The notes below the pieces were generated by a model. That model saw only the letters and a program-made list of their open reading frames with translations, was not told the origin of the DNA and did no database searches. Both the position numbers and the translations under genes were made by a program. Positions 1-8,712 of a stretch of DNA of 64,000 nt are shown in pieces (the first letter of the stretch is position 1; each line of letters opens with the position of its first letter). The DNA is taken from the NCBI RefSeq assembly GCF_900188345.1, contig NZ_FZOD01000018.1, forward strand, positions 1 through 64,000. The letters run 5' to 3'. Source of the DNA: Streptosporangium subroseum (lineage in GTDB: Bacteria > Actinomycetota > Actinomycetes > Streptosporangiales > Streptosporangiaceae).

Positions 1-455
1 CCGTTCGCCCGCAGGTAGGGCAGGACCGCCCCGGTGATGTCGGCGGAAGGCCAGTCGTCGACGGCGGCCACCGCGAAACGTCCGCCGCTCGCGGCCAGGT
101 GGCGATCGGCCGAATAGCGGTCGAACGGTGTGCACGCGTCGCCCAAGTCGCCGTGAAGCATGATCACCACGGGAATCTCCCCCCGCACCCCCGGCGGAAA
201 TCCGACGATCACTCGGTGCCTGCCCACCTTGCTCTGCAGCCGCGCCCCGGGGCGTGCCGACGGCGGGCCGGGAACCGGGCCGCAGACAATCTGGGCGTAT
301 GCATCCCGAATACCCTCCGGGCCGGCTATCAGCGCGGCCCCGCCAAGGCCCAGCATGGTCAGCCCTCCGCCTATGAGAAAAGTGCGCCTTTTAAGAAGGC
401 TTTCCCCACTTGGGGGGGTTGCTGGAGCTTCGCCCTCACCGCGTTCCGCATCCAT
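1..455 (-). CDS. Tat-exported esterase / alpha-beta hydrolase, partial (C-terminus off window)
   Basis: Reading leftwards from an ATG at 455, an open frame runs off the left edge, giving about 151 residues. Residues near 23-28 (KRRTFL) form a twin-arginine-like motif followed by a Gly/Ala/Leu-rich hydrophobic stretch, so the protein is probably exported by the Tat system. After it, VVIMLHGDLG resembles the strand and oxyanion-hole segment of feruloyl-esterase or polyhydroxybutyrate-depolymerase-type alpha/beta hydrolases. The catalytic Ser, Asp and His would lie outside the window, so substrate cannot be judged. It is divergent from smc, with about 180 bases between them. It could also be a general acetyl-xylan-type esterase. 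Confidence 0.6.
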   Translation of the reverse strand, partial: MDAERGEGEAPATPPSGESLLKRRTFLIGGGLTMLGLGGAALIAGPEGIRDAYAQIVCGPVPGPPSARPGARLQSKVGRHRVIVGFPPGVRGEIPVVIMLHGDLGDACTPFDRYSADRHLAASGGRFAVAAVDDWPSADITGAVLPYLRAN

Positions 456-635
456 GCACGGCACCATAGGCGGTGTACAGGCGAGCGCGGGTGAAGAACG
501 GTAGTCTTCCCCCACACGGGAGTCGGGCAACGGACTGACGAGGGAAGACACCGGAAATTTGCGCCTGAACCGCCAGGCGCGGCGCGCGTTGGGGCTGGAG
601 CGGGGGCGCGCCGGAGGACGAGGACAGGGGGGCGG

Positions 636-3600
636 ATGTATCTCAAGACCTTGACCCTGCGTGGTTTCAAGTCCTTCGCCTCGGCCACCACCCTCCGGTT
701 CGAGCCGGGGATCACCGCCGTCGTCGGTCCCAACGGATCGGGCAAGTCCAACGTGGTCGACGCCCTGGCCTGGGTCATGGGCGAGCACAGCGCCAAGTCG
801 CTGCGCGGCGGCAAGATGGAAGACGTCATCTTCGCGGGCACCTCCTCACGCGCCCCGCTGGGCCGCGCAGAGGTCACGCTGACCATCGACAACACCGACG
901 GCATGCTTCCGATCGACTACACCGAGGTCACGATCAGCCGCCTGATGTTCCGGGCCGGCCAGAGCGAATACGCCATCAACGGCGACACCTGCCGCCTGCT
1001 GGACATCCAGGAGCTGCTCTCGGACTCCGGCATCGGCCGGGAGATGCACGTCATCGTCGGGCAGGGCCAGCTCGACCAGGTGCTGCACGCGGGCCCCGAG
1101 GAGCGCAGGGCGTTCATCGAGGAGGCGGCGGGCGTTCTGAAGCACCGCAAGCGCAAGGAGAAGGCGCTGCGGAAGCTCGACGCGATGCAGGCCAACATGA
1201 CCCGCGTCCAGGACCTCACCACCGAGCTGCGCCGCCAGCTCAAGCCGCTGGGCCGCCAGGCCGAGATCGCGCGCAAGGCCGCCGTCATCCAGGCCGACCT
1301 CCGCGACGCCCGCCTGCGGCTGCTCGCCGACGACGTGCTCACCCTGCGGACCACGCTGGAGCGGGAGACGGCCGACGAGGCCGCCGTCCTCGCCCGCCGT
1401 GCGGCCGTGGAGGTCGAGCTGGAGCAGGGCCAGGTCGCGGAGTCCGAGCTGGAGGCCGCCGAGGCCGAGGCCCAGCCGCGTCTGGCCGCCGCGCAGGAGA
1501 CCTTTTTCCGGCTCTCCTCGCTGCGCGAGCGCCTCAGGGGTCTGGGCGGGCTGGCCGCGGAGCGCCACCGCCACGCGACCGACACCGCCGTGGAGCGGCG
1601 CGGGCGCGACCCCGAAGACTTCGAGCGCGAGGCCGAGGAGGTCAGGGAGCAGGAGCGGGTCCTCGCCGAGCTGCTCGCCGACGAGCAGGAGTCGCTCGCC
1701 AGGGCCGTGGCCCGGCGCACCGAGACCGAGGGCGCGCTCGCCGCCGAGGAGCGGCGGCTGGCCGCCGAGGCCAGGGCCGCCGCCGACAGGCGCGAGGGGC
1801 TGGCCAGGCTCAGGGGTCAGGTGGGCGCCGTGCGCAGCCGGGCGGGGGCGGCCGAGGAGGAGATCGGGCGGCTGACACGCTCGCTGGAGGAGGCCGAGCA
1901 GCGCGCCGAGCGGGCCCAGGCCGAGCACGACGGCCAGGAGCAGGCGGAGCCCGCCGCCGATCCCGCCCTCGCCGAGGAGCTGGAGATCGCGCTGGAGGTC
2001 GTGGAGCAGGCCAGGGAGTCCGTGGAACGGGCCAGAGCCGGGGTCGAGGAGGCCAAGGCGGCCGTCGCCGGGCCGAACGCCGCGCTCGGCGCCGCCAAGG
2101 CCGCCCTCGGGGTGGCGCGCAAGGCCGACCAGGAGGCGCAGCGCCAGGTGGCCGCGCTGGAGGCCAGGTTCGAGGCCCTGGAGCTGGGGCTGATCAGCGG
2201 TGCGGACGGCGGCGCGGTGCTGCTCGGCGCCGACCTGGCCGGGGTGCTCGGCCCGGTGGCGGCCATGCTGACCGTACGGCCCGGTGCCGAGGTGGCAGTC
2301 GCCACCGTGCTCGGCGCGGCCGCCGAGGCCGTCGCGGTGGAGTCCTTGCAGAGCGCGGCCGACGCCATCGAGTTCCTCAGAAACGAGGACGGCGGTCAGG
2401 CCTCCATGGTCATCGCCGCCGGCGGGGCGGAGATCCAGACGGGCTCCGTGCCGGTGGCCGGCGCCGAGTGGGCGATCAACCTGGTCACGGTCCCCGCCGA
2501 GCTGCGGGCCGCCGCCGCGCACCTGCTGGCGGGCGTGCTGGTCGTCGATGATCTGACGATCGCCAGGAAGGCGGTCGAGCAGCGTCCCGAGCTGCGGGCC
2601 GTCACCCGTTCCGGTGATCTCCTGGGCGCCTACGCGGCCAGGGGCGGTTCGGCGGGCGGCACCTCGGCGCTCCAGGTGCGGGCCGCGCTGGACGAGGCGG
2701 GCGTCGCCCTGGCCGCTGCCAGGGTCGCCGCCGAGCAGGCCGGGACGGCGATGGAGGAGGCCGCCGAGGCCGAGGGCGAGGCGCAGTTCGCGGTCGAGAG
2801 CGCCCAGGCGCGGGTGACCGAGACGCAGACGGGCGTGCAGACCGCCCAGGCCGGCGTCAACGCGGCGCAGGTCGCGCTGGACCAGGTCCGGGCCAGGCAG
2901 CGCGACGCCGACCAGCGTGTCGCCGCGGTCGCCAAGCGTCTGGCCCAGCTGGACGCCGCGGCCAGAGCCGCCCGTGACGAGTGCGAGCGGCTGGCCAGGG
3001 GCGTGCGGGCGGCGCAGGAGGCCCGCGACCGGGACGCGGCGGGCCTCACCGAGCTTGAGGAACGGCTCGCCGCCGCGAGCGAGGAGGGGGAGCTGGAGAC
3101 GGAGCCCACCACCGAGATGCGCGACGAGCTCGCCGAGATCTGCGCGGTGGCCAGGCAGTCCGAGATGGAGGCCCGCCTCGCCGTACGGACGGCTGAGGAG
3201 CGGGCCAGGGGCATCGAGGGCAAGGCCGACGGGTTGATGCGCGCGGCGGAGCGGGAGCGCGAGGAGCGGGCCAGGGCCGCCGACCTGCGAGAGCGGCGGC
3301 GCAGGCACGCCCGGGTGGCCCAGGCGGTCGTCCGGGGCATCGAGCGGGCGCTGCGGATGCTGGAGACCTCGATCCTCGCCGCCACCGCGGAGCGCGACGA
3401 GGCCGAGCAGGCGCGCGGGCAGATCGACGCCTCGCTCAAGTCCATCCGGATCCGGGTCCGCGAGCTGTCGGGAGAGCTGGACAAGCTGGTCAACCGGGCG
3501 CACGGCAGCGAGGTGGCCAGGACCGAGCAGCGGATGCGCCTGGAGCAGCTGGAGATGCGGGCGGTGGAGGAGTACGGCGTCGAGACCGACACCCTCATCG

Positions 3601-4319
3601 CCGAGTACGGCCCGGCCGAGCCGGTCCCCACGGGGGACGGCGACCCCGTGCCCTACGTGCGGGAGGAGCAGCAGAAACGGGCCAGGGCGGCCGATCGCCA
3701 GATGTCCCAGCTCGGCAAGGTGAACCCGCTCGCGCTGGAGGAGTTCGCGGCGCTGGAGGAGCGGCACTCGTTCCTCACCTCGCAGCTGGAGGACCTGAAG
3801 AAGACCCGGCGTGACCTGCTGCTCGTGGTCAAGGAGGTCGACGACCGGGTCGAGCAGGTGTTCACCGCCGCCTTCGAGGACGTGGCCCGCGAGTTTGAAA
3901 CGATCTTCACGCGGGTGTTCCCGGGAGGCGAGGGCAGGTTGCTGCTCACCGATCCCACCGACATGCTGACCACCGGAGTCGAGGTCGAGGCCCGGCCGCC
4001 CGGCAAGAAGGTCAAGCGGCTGTCCCTGCTGTCCGGCGGCGAGCGGTCACTGACCGCGGTGGCCTTCCTCGTCTCGATCTTCAAGGCGCGGCCCTCGCCG
4101 TTCTACGTGATGGACGAGGTCGAGGCCGCGCTGGACGACACCAACACCCAGCGCCTGCTGACCCTGTTCGAGGAGCTCCGGCAGACCTCGCAGATCATCA
4201 TCATCACCCACCAGAAGCGCACCATGGAGATCGCCGACGCGCTGTACGGAGTGTCGATGCGGGGCGACGGCGTGACCCATGTCATCAGCCAGCGCCTGAG
4301 AGAACACGAGTCCGCCTGA
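636..4319 (+). CDS. smc: Chromosome segregation ATPase SMC
   Basis: This is the 1227-residue SMC subunit of condensin, which organises and segregates the chromosome with ScpA and ScpB. The N-terminal ATPase half begins at residue 1, with Walker A GPNGSGKS near residues 31-38. Two long Glu/Ala/Arg-rich coiled-coil arms flank a hinge at roughly residues 525-650. The C-terminal half has the ABC signature LSGGERSL near residue 1132 and Walker B with the catalytic acid (YVMDEVEAAL) near 1155. Length and domain order are normal for bacterial SMC. The ATG follows a purine-rich stretch (GGACAGGGGGGCGG). It lies 47 bases upstream of ftsY, a common actinobacterial arrangement. No defect is seen. Confidence 0.97.
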   Translation: MYLKTLTLRGFKSFASATTLRFEPGITAVVGPNGSGKSNVVDALAWVMGEHSAKSLRGGKMEDVIFAGTSSRAPLGRAEVTLTIDNTDGMLPIDYTEVTISRLMFRAGQSEYAINGDTCRLLDIQELLSDSGIGREMHVIVGQGQLDQVLHAGPEERRAFIEEAAGVLKHRKRKEKALRKLDAMQANMTRVQDLTTELRRQLKPLGRQAEIARKAAVIQADLRDARLRLLADDVLTLRTTLERETADEAAVLARRAAVEVELEQGQVAESELEAAEAEAQPRLAAAQETFFRLSSLRERLRGLGGLAAERHRHATDTAVERRGRDPEDFEREAEEVREQERVLAELLADEQESLARAVARRTETEGALAAEERRLAAEARAAADRREGLARLRGQVGAVRSRAGAAEEEIGRLTRSLEEAEQRAERAQAEHDGQEQAEPAADPALAEELEIALEVVEQARESVERARAGVEEAKAAVAGPNAALGAAKAALGVARKADQEAQRQVAALEARFEALELGLISGADGGAVLLGADLAGVLGPVAAMLTVRPGAEVAVATVLGAAAEAVAVESLQSAADAIEFLRNEDGGQASMVIAAGGAEIQTGSVPVAGAEWAINLVTVPAELRAAAAHLLAGVLVVDDLTIARKAVEQRPELRAVTRSGDLLGAYAARGGSAGGTSALQVRAALDEAGVALAAARVAAEQAGTAMEEAAEAEGEAQFAVESAQARVTETQTGVQTAQAGVNAAQVALDQVRARQRDADQRVAAVAKRLAQLDAAARAARDECERLARGVRAAQEARDRDAAGLTELEERLAAASEEGELETEPTTEMRDELAEICAVARQSEMEARLAVRTAEERARGIEGKADGLMRAAEREREERARAADLRERRRRHARVAQAVVRGIERALRMLETSILAATAERDEAEQARGQIDASLKSIRIRVRELSGELDKLVNRAHGSEVARTEQRMRLEQLEMRAVEEYGVETDTLIAEYGPAEPVPTGDGDPVPYVREEQQKRARAADRQMSQLGKVNPLALEEFAALEERHSFLTSQLEDLKKTRRDLLLVVKEVDDRVEQVFTAAFEDVAREFETIFTRVFPGGEGRLLLTDPTDMLTTGVEVEARPPGKKVKRLSLLSGGERSLTAVAFLVSIFKARPSPFYVMDEVEAALDDTNTQRLLTLFEELRQTSQIIIITHQKRTMEIADALYGVSMRGDGVTHVISQRLREHESA

Positions 4320-4366
4320 CCCCACCGTGTCCGAGCATTCCGGGTCGTCTGGAAAACTGTGGTCTT

Positions 4367-5542
4367 GTGGAAGCCTATCTCGGCATAATCGCGATCATCG
4401 TCGTCGTCGCCCTGCTTGCGGCGGGCGGCGTGTTCCTGCTCTTCAGGCGGGGGGGCGGGCAGGCCCCGCCGGTCGAGCCGCCCGAGGTGCTGCCGCTCCC
4501 CGGGGAGCAGGCGCCCGCCGGGACCGTCACCAAGGATGACGACGCGGCGACGACCACCGTCCCGCCGCCGGCGAGGCCGGCCGAGCCCGTGATCGTCACC
4601 CCGGAGATCGAGGTTCCGCCGCCGTCCGCGGGCAGGATGGTACGGCTCCGCACCCGGCTGGCCCGGTCGCAGAGCACCTTCGGCAAGGGACTCCTCGAGC
4701 TCCTCTCCAGGGACCGTCTCGACGACGACGCCTGGGACGAGATCGAGGAGACCCTGCTCACCGCGGACGTCGGCGTCTCGCCCACCCGGGCGATGGTCGA
4801 CGAGCTGCGGACCCGCGTGAAGATCCTGGGCAGCCGGACGCCCGCGGAGGCGCGGGCCCTGCTCAGGGAGCAGCTGCTCATCCAGATCGGCGCGGACATG
4901 GACCGCACCCTGCACGTCAAGCCGCACGGTGAGCGTCCGGCCGTGGTCCTCGTGGTCGGCGTCAACGGCACCGGCAAGACCACCACCACCGGCAAACTGG
5001 CCCGTTCCCTCATCGGCGACGGCAGCACGGTCGTGCTCGGCGCGGCCGACACCTTCCGCGCCGCCGCCGCCGACCAGCTCCAGACCTGGGGAGACCGGGT
5101 CGGAGCCCAGGTCGTGCGCGGCCCGGAGGGCGGCGACCCCGCCTCGGTCGCCTTCGACGCCGTGGCCCGGGGCATCCAGGACAAGGTGGACGTGGTGATC
5201 GTGGACACCGCGGGCCGGCTGCACACCAAGACCGGCCTGATGGACGAGCTCGGCAAGGTCAAGCGCGTCATCGAGAAGAAGGCCGTGGTCGACGAGGTCC
5301 TGCTCGTTCTCGACGCCACCACGGGCCAGAACGGCATGCGCCAGGCCCAGGTGTTCGCCGAGGTCGTCAACATCACCGGTATCGCCCTGACCAAGCTCGA
5401 CGGCACCGCCAAGGGCGGCATCATCATCTCCGTCCAACGCGAGCTGGGCGTTCCGGTCAAGCTCGTCGGTCTCGGAGAGGGGGCCGACGACCTGGCGCCG
5501 TTCGACCCCGAGGTCTTCGTCGACGCCCTTCTCGGAGACTGA
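4367..5542 (+). CDS. ftsY: Signal recognition particle receptor FtsY
   Basis: FtsY is the membrane-docked GTPase that receives SRP-ribosome complexes and hands membrane proteins to SecYEG. The 391-residue product starts at GTG with a single hydrophobic N-terminal segment (about residues 5-20), then an acidic, Pro-rich linker, then the NG domain. The GTPase motifs are GVNGTGKTTT near 197, DTFRAAA near 227, DTAGR near 280 and TKLDGTAKGG near 342. The N-terminal membrane anchor is usual for actinobacterial FtsY. It probably shares a transcript with smc and is followed by a strong hairpin at 5551-5589. Confidence 0.96.
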   Translation: MEAYLGIIAIIVVVALLAAGGVFLLFRRGGGQAPPVEPPEVLPLPGEQAPAGTVTKDDDAATTTVPPPARPAEPVIVTPEIEVPPPSAGRMVRLRTRLARSQSTFGKGLLELLSRDRLDDDAWDEIEETLLTADVGVSPTRAMVDELRTRVKILGSRTPAEARALLREQLLIQIGADMDRTLHVKPHGERPAVVLVVGVNGTGKTTTTGKLARSLIGDGSTVVLGAADTFRAAAADQLQTWGDRVGAQVVRGPEGGDPASVAFDAVARGIQDKVDVVIVDTAGRLHTKTGLMDELGKVKRVIEKKAVVDEVLLVLDATTGQNGMRQAQVFAEVVNITGIALTKLDGTAKGGIIISVQRELGVPVKLVGLGEGADDLAPFDPEVFVDALLGD

Positions 5543-5550
5543 GCTCCGGC

Positions 5551-5589
5551 CCCGCACCGCCCTGGGTCTTCGCCCCGCGGCGGTGCGGG
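5551..5589 (+). terminator. Hairpin downstream of ftsY
   Basis: A perfect 11-base-pair inverted repeat (CCCGCACCGCC paired with GGCGGTGCGGG) closes a 17-base loop, starting 9 bases after the ftsY stop. There is no T-run, so it is a likely transcription stop of the GC-rich actinobacterial type, serving ftsY and possibly the convergent ABC operon. Confidence 0.6.
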
Positions 5590-5697
5590 CGAGCGGACGT
5601 GGGACAGAGGACGGTCCGGGTCGGGAGCGGCAGAGGGCCTGATGGCGAGGGCGGGCCGCAGCCCGGGTCGACGCCGGGTGTGGGGCGTGGGCCCGGG

Positions 5698-6492
5698 TCA
5701 GCTCGGGGGGTGGGCCCGGGTGCCGATGGGGATGACCAGCGGGGTGCCCGCCACCGGGTCTTCGATGACCTTGGCGTCCAGATCGAAGACCTCCGCCAGC
5801 AGCCCCTCGGTGAGGACCTCGGCCGGGGTTCCCGAGGCGATGACCTTGCCGTCGCGCATGGCGACCAGGCGGTCGGCGTAGCGGGCGGCGAGGTTCAGGT
5901 CGTGCAGGACCATCACCACGGTCCGGCCGAGCTCGCCGTGGAGTCTGCGGACCAGCTCCAGGACCTCGATCTGATGGGCCAGGTCGAGGAAGGTCGTCGG
6001 CTCATCGAGCAGCAGCAGGTCGGTGCCCTGGGCGAGGGCCATCGAGATCCACGCGCGCTGCCGCTGCCCGCCCGACAGCTCGTCCAGCGGCCTGTCGCCC
6101 AGCTCCAGCAGGCCGGTCATGGACAGGGCCTCGCTGACCGCCGACTCGTCGTCGGACGACCACTGCCGGTACCAGGTCTGGTGCGGATGCCGTCCCCTGG
6201 CCACCAGGTCGGCCACGGTCAGCCCCTCGGGTGCGGTGGGCGCCTGCGGCAGCACGCCCAGGATCCTGGCGACCTCCTTGCTGGGCATTCTGTCGATGCG
6301 CTTGCCATCCAGCAGCACCTCGCCGCCCGACGGCTTGAGCAGCCGTCCCAGGGCGCGGAGCAGCGTGGACTTGCCGCACCCGTTCGGCCCGATGATCGTG
6401 GTCACCGTTCCGGCCTCGATGCCGAGGTCGAGACCGTCGACGATGATCCGGTCGCCGTACCCGAGCTTGAGGTCAACGGCCTGCAGTCTCAC
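5698..6492 (-). CDS. Iron-siderophore ABC transporter ATP-binding protein (FecE/FepC family)
   Basis: This 264-residue ATPase powers a ferric-siderophore importer with the two permeases just upstream. Walker A is GPNGCGKST near residues 35-43, the ABC signature is LSGGQRQR near 140, and Walker B is LLLLDEPT near 160, followed by the switch His in VLHDLNLA. The length fits FecE/FhuC/FepC. The start is GTG, overlapping the upstream permease stop as GTGA, so translation is coupled. It is the last gene of a three-gene minus-strand operon that starts at the iron boxes near 8658-8691, so repression by iron is expected. The exact siderophore cannot be told from sequence. Confidence 0.9.
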   Translation of the reverse strand: MRLQAVDLKLGYGDRIIVDGLDLGIEAGTVTTIIGPNGCGKSTLLRALGRLLKPSGGEVLLDGKRIDRMPSKEVARILGVLPQAPTAPEGLTVADLVARGRHPHQTWYRQWSSDDESAVSEALSMTGLLELGDRPLDELSGGQRQRAWISMALAQGTDLLLLDEPTTFLDLAHQIEVLELVRRLHGELGRTVVMVLHDLNLAARYADRLVAMRDGKVIASGTPAEVLTEGLLAEVFDLDAKVIEDPVAGTPLVIPIGTRAHPPS

Positions 6493-7565
6493 GATCGCGC
6501 CTTTCTGCGCACACGGATGAGGAGATAGATCAGATAGGGGGCGCCGAGGACCGCGGTGACCACGCCCACCGGCAGCTCGACGGGGCTGAACAGGGTCCGT
6601 GAGATCAGGTCCGCGGCGGTGGTCAGGGCGGCCCCCACCAGGGCCGAGACGACCAGCGGCGGCTGCGCCACCCCCGCCAGGCGCAGCGCGATCTGCGGGG
6701 CGGCCAGGGCGACGAACGCGATGGGCCCGGCCGAGGCGGTCGCCGTCGCCGCGAGCAGGACGGCCGCGAGGATCATCAGGCCCCTGGCGAGGTTCATCCG
6801 TACGCCCAGACCGGTCACGGTGTCGTCGCCGAAGCGCAGCGCGCCGAGCGAGCGGGTGCCGAGCAGGGTCAGCGGGATGAGCACGGCGAGCGCGAGCGAG
6901 ACCGGGACCACGTGCTCCCAGCCCCGGCCGTTCAGCGAGCCGGTGATCCAGACCATGGCCTTGCCGGTGTCGTTGACGTCCCCGACGGTCAGCAGCCAGT
7001 ACTTGACGTTGGTGCAGACCGCCGAGACGCCGATGCCGACCAGCACCAGGCGGTAGCCGTCCATGCCCCGGCGCCAGGCCAGCAGGTAGACGGTCAGCGC
7101 TCCGACCAGCCCGCCGACCAGGGCCGCCAGGGGGATGCCCACCTCGGCCAGCGGGCCGCTGGCACCGCCCGTGGTGGCTCCCGCCGCCATGGTGATCGCG
7201 ACCACGGTCACGCTGGCGCCGCCGGTGACCCCGAGGATGTCGGGGCTGGCCAGCGGGTTGCGGGCGACGGCCTGGGTGATCGCCCCTGCCAGGGCGAGCG
7301 CCGCGCCGACGAGGGCGCCGGTCAGCGCGCGGGGAAGGCGGAGCTCCATGACGACAAAGTGGTTGGAGCCGTCACCGGTGATCGCCTGGAACACCTCGGG
7401 GACGCTCATCGGGATGTCGCCGATGCGCATGGTGAGCGCCATCAGCGCTGCCACGGAGGCCAGCAGGATCAGGGCCACGGCGGCGGAGCGCAGGCGGAGC
7501 AGCCAGGAGGCGGAGCCGATCCGCAGCGGCCGGCCGTTCACGAGTCTTTCCGACGGGGAGGTCAC
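6489..7565 (-). CDS. Iron-siderophore ABC transporter permease (FecCD family), second permease
   Basis: This 358-residue inner-membrane permease of the FecCD/BtuC family pairs with the permease encoded at 7562-8614. The sequence is dominated by hydrophobic helices and holds typical family blocks such as LRLPRALTGALVGAALALAG and the ARNPLASPDILGVTGGAS region that follows it. I chose the GTG at 7565 because it overlaps the upstream stop in a GTGA junction and gives a normal family length. A much longer open frame continues upstream but reads out of frame through the neighbouring gene. Its own stop overlaps the ATPase start in the same way. Probable regulation is by iron through the boxes at 8658-8691. 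Confidence 0.9.
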   Translation of the reverse strand: MTSPSERLVNGRPLRIGSASWLLRLRSAAVALILLASVAALMALTMRIGDIPMSVPEVFQAITGDGSNHFVVMELRLPRALTGALVGAALALAGAITQAVARNPLASPDILGVTGGASVTVVAITMAAGATTGGASGPLAEVGIPLAALVGGLVGALTVYLLAWRRGMDGYRLVLVGIGVSAVCTNVKYWLLTVGDVNDTGKAMVWITGSLNGRGWEHVVPVSLALAVLIPLTLLGTRSLGALRFGDDTVTGLGVRMNLARGLMILAAVLLAATATASAGPIAFVALAAPQIALRLAGVAQPPLVVSALVGAALTTAADLISRTLFSPVELPVGVVTAVLGAPYLIYLLIRVRRKARS

Positions 7566-8614
7566 AGGCGGACCGGCTTTCTCCGTCGGACCAGGGCTAT
7601 GAAGAACGGCGCGCCGATGAGGGCGAGCACAACGCCGACCTCCAGTTCGCCCGGGCGCGCCACCACCCGGCCGATCACGTCCGTGAGGAGCAGCGCGGCG
7701 GCGCCGATCAGCCCGGAGTACGGCAGCAGCCAGCGGTGGTCGGGGCCGGACAGCGGGCGGGCCAGGTGCGGGACGACCAACCCGAGAAAGGCCAGCGCGC
7801 CGCAGGCCGCCACGGAGGCCCCGCTGAGCAACGTGATGGCGGCGATGCCGACGGCGCGGGTCAGGGTGACGTTCTGGCCGAGGGCGCGGGCGACGTCCTC
7901 TCCGAGGGAGAGCGCGTTGAGGCCGGGCGCGTTGAACAACGCCAGGAGCAGGCCGACGGCGATGAACGGGAGCACCTGCCAGGCGACGTCGGGGCCTCTG
8001 GACGCGATCGAGCCCGACTGCCAGAACCGGAAGACGTCCAGGGCCTGCTCGTCCATGAGGACCAGGGCCGAGGTGAGCGCGTAGAGGAAGGCGCTGACCG
8101 CGGTGCCCGCGAGGGCCAGGGTCACGGGCGTGGGGCTGCTCCGGCCGCCGACCATGCCGAGGGCGAAGACTCCCGCGCTGGCGAGGAGCGCTCCGGCCAG
8201 GCCGAACCAGATGTAGCCGTAGAGGCTGGTGACGCCGAGCACCATGATGCTGAGGACCATCGCGAACCCCGCGCCCTGGGTGACGCCGAGCAGTCCGGGG
8301 TCTGCCAGCGGGTTGCGGGTGTGGCCCTGCATGAGGGCCCCCGCGACGCCGAGCGCGATCCCGGCCAGGATGCCGATGGCGGTCCTGGGGATGCGCAGCG
8401 ATCGGACGACGATGTCGCTCTCGGTGCCCGTCGGGGTGGTCAGCGCGTGCCAGACCTCGGCCGGAGGGACGGGTTTCGCGCCGATCGCGACGCTGAGCGC
8501 GACCGTCACGGCGAGGGCCGCGAACAGTCCCGCCAGAACGAGCAGGCGATGCCGATGGATCGCCCGGATGGTCCTTCCGGAGGACGCCGTTCGCGTGATT
8601 GCCGCCGTGCTCAC
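7562..8614 (-). CDS. Iron-siderophore ABC transporter permease (FecCD family), first permease
   Basis: This 350-residue FecCD-family permease is the first gene of the minus-strand uptake operon. After a basic N-terminus there is a long first transmembrane helix, then the family block RIPRTAIGILAGIALGVAGALMQ and the NPLADPGLLGVTQGAG motif that contacts the ATPase and substrate path. The GTG at 8614 is preceded by a GAGGAG ribosome-binding site. The next permease starts inside its stop codon. It is divergent from the binding-protein gene at 8713, with the shared 98-base intergenic region carrying two iron-box matches. The four genes together make a complete importer. Confidence 0.9.
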   Translation of the reverse strand: MSTAAITRTASSGRTIRAIHRHRLLVLAGLFAALAVTVALSVAIGAKPVPPAEVWHALTTPTGTESDIVVRSLRIPRTAIGILAGIALGVAGALMQGHTRNPLADPGLLGVTQGAGFAMVLSIMVLGVTSLYGYIWFGLAGALLASAGVFALGMVGGRSSPTPVTLALAGTAVSAFLYALTSALVLMDEQALDVFRFWQSGSIASRGPDVAWQVLPFIAVGLLLALFNAPGLNALSLGEDVARALGQNVTLTRAVGIAAITLLSGASVAACGALAFLGLVVPHLARPLSGPDHRWLLPYSGLIGAAALLLTDVIGRVVARPGELEVGVVLALIGAPFFIALVRRRKPVRL

Positions 8615-8657
8615 CCGCGCTCCTCTCGTTTGCCGATTTCGGCATGAGTATGCCAGT

Positions 8658-8691
8658 TTAGGTATAGCTAAGCTAAATTAGGCTCACCTAA
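8658..8691. promoter_or_regulatory. Two overlapping IdeR/DmdR iron boxes in a divergent promoter
   Basis: Bases 8658-8676 match the 19-base actinobacterial iron-box consensus TTAGGTTAGGCTAACCTAA at about 15 of 19 positions. Bases 8673-8691 match it again at about 15 of 19, with a near-perfect right half (TAGGCTCACCTAA). The two sites overlap by 4 bases and sit between the divergent permease operon and the binding-protein gene. DtxR-family regulators of this type repress with ferrous iron. Control of both directions by one regulator is inferred. Confidence 0.8.
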
Positions 8692-8712
8692 CTTTGGTTG
8701 AGAGGATTTCAG

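Noticed and set aside
846..3767. 973-residue open frame opposite smc
   Set aside because: It is the antisense shadow of a GC-rich coiled-coil gene: Leu/Gly/Arg-rich, no ribosome-binding site and no recognisable domain, while smc itself has all family motifs.
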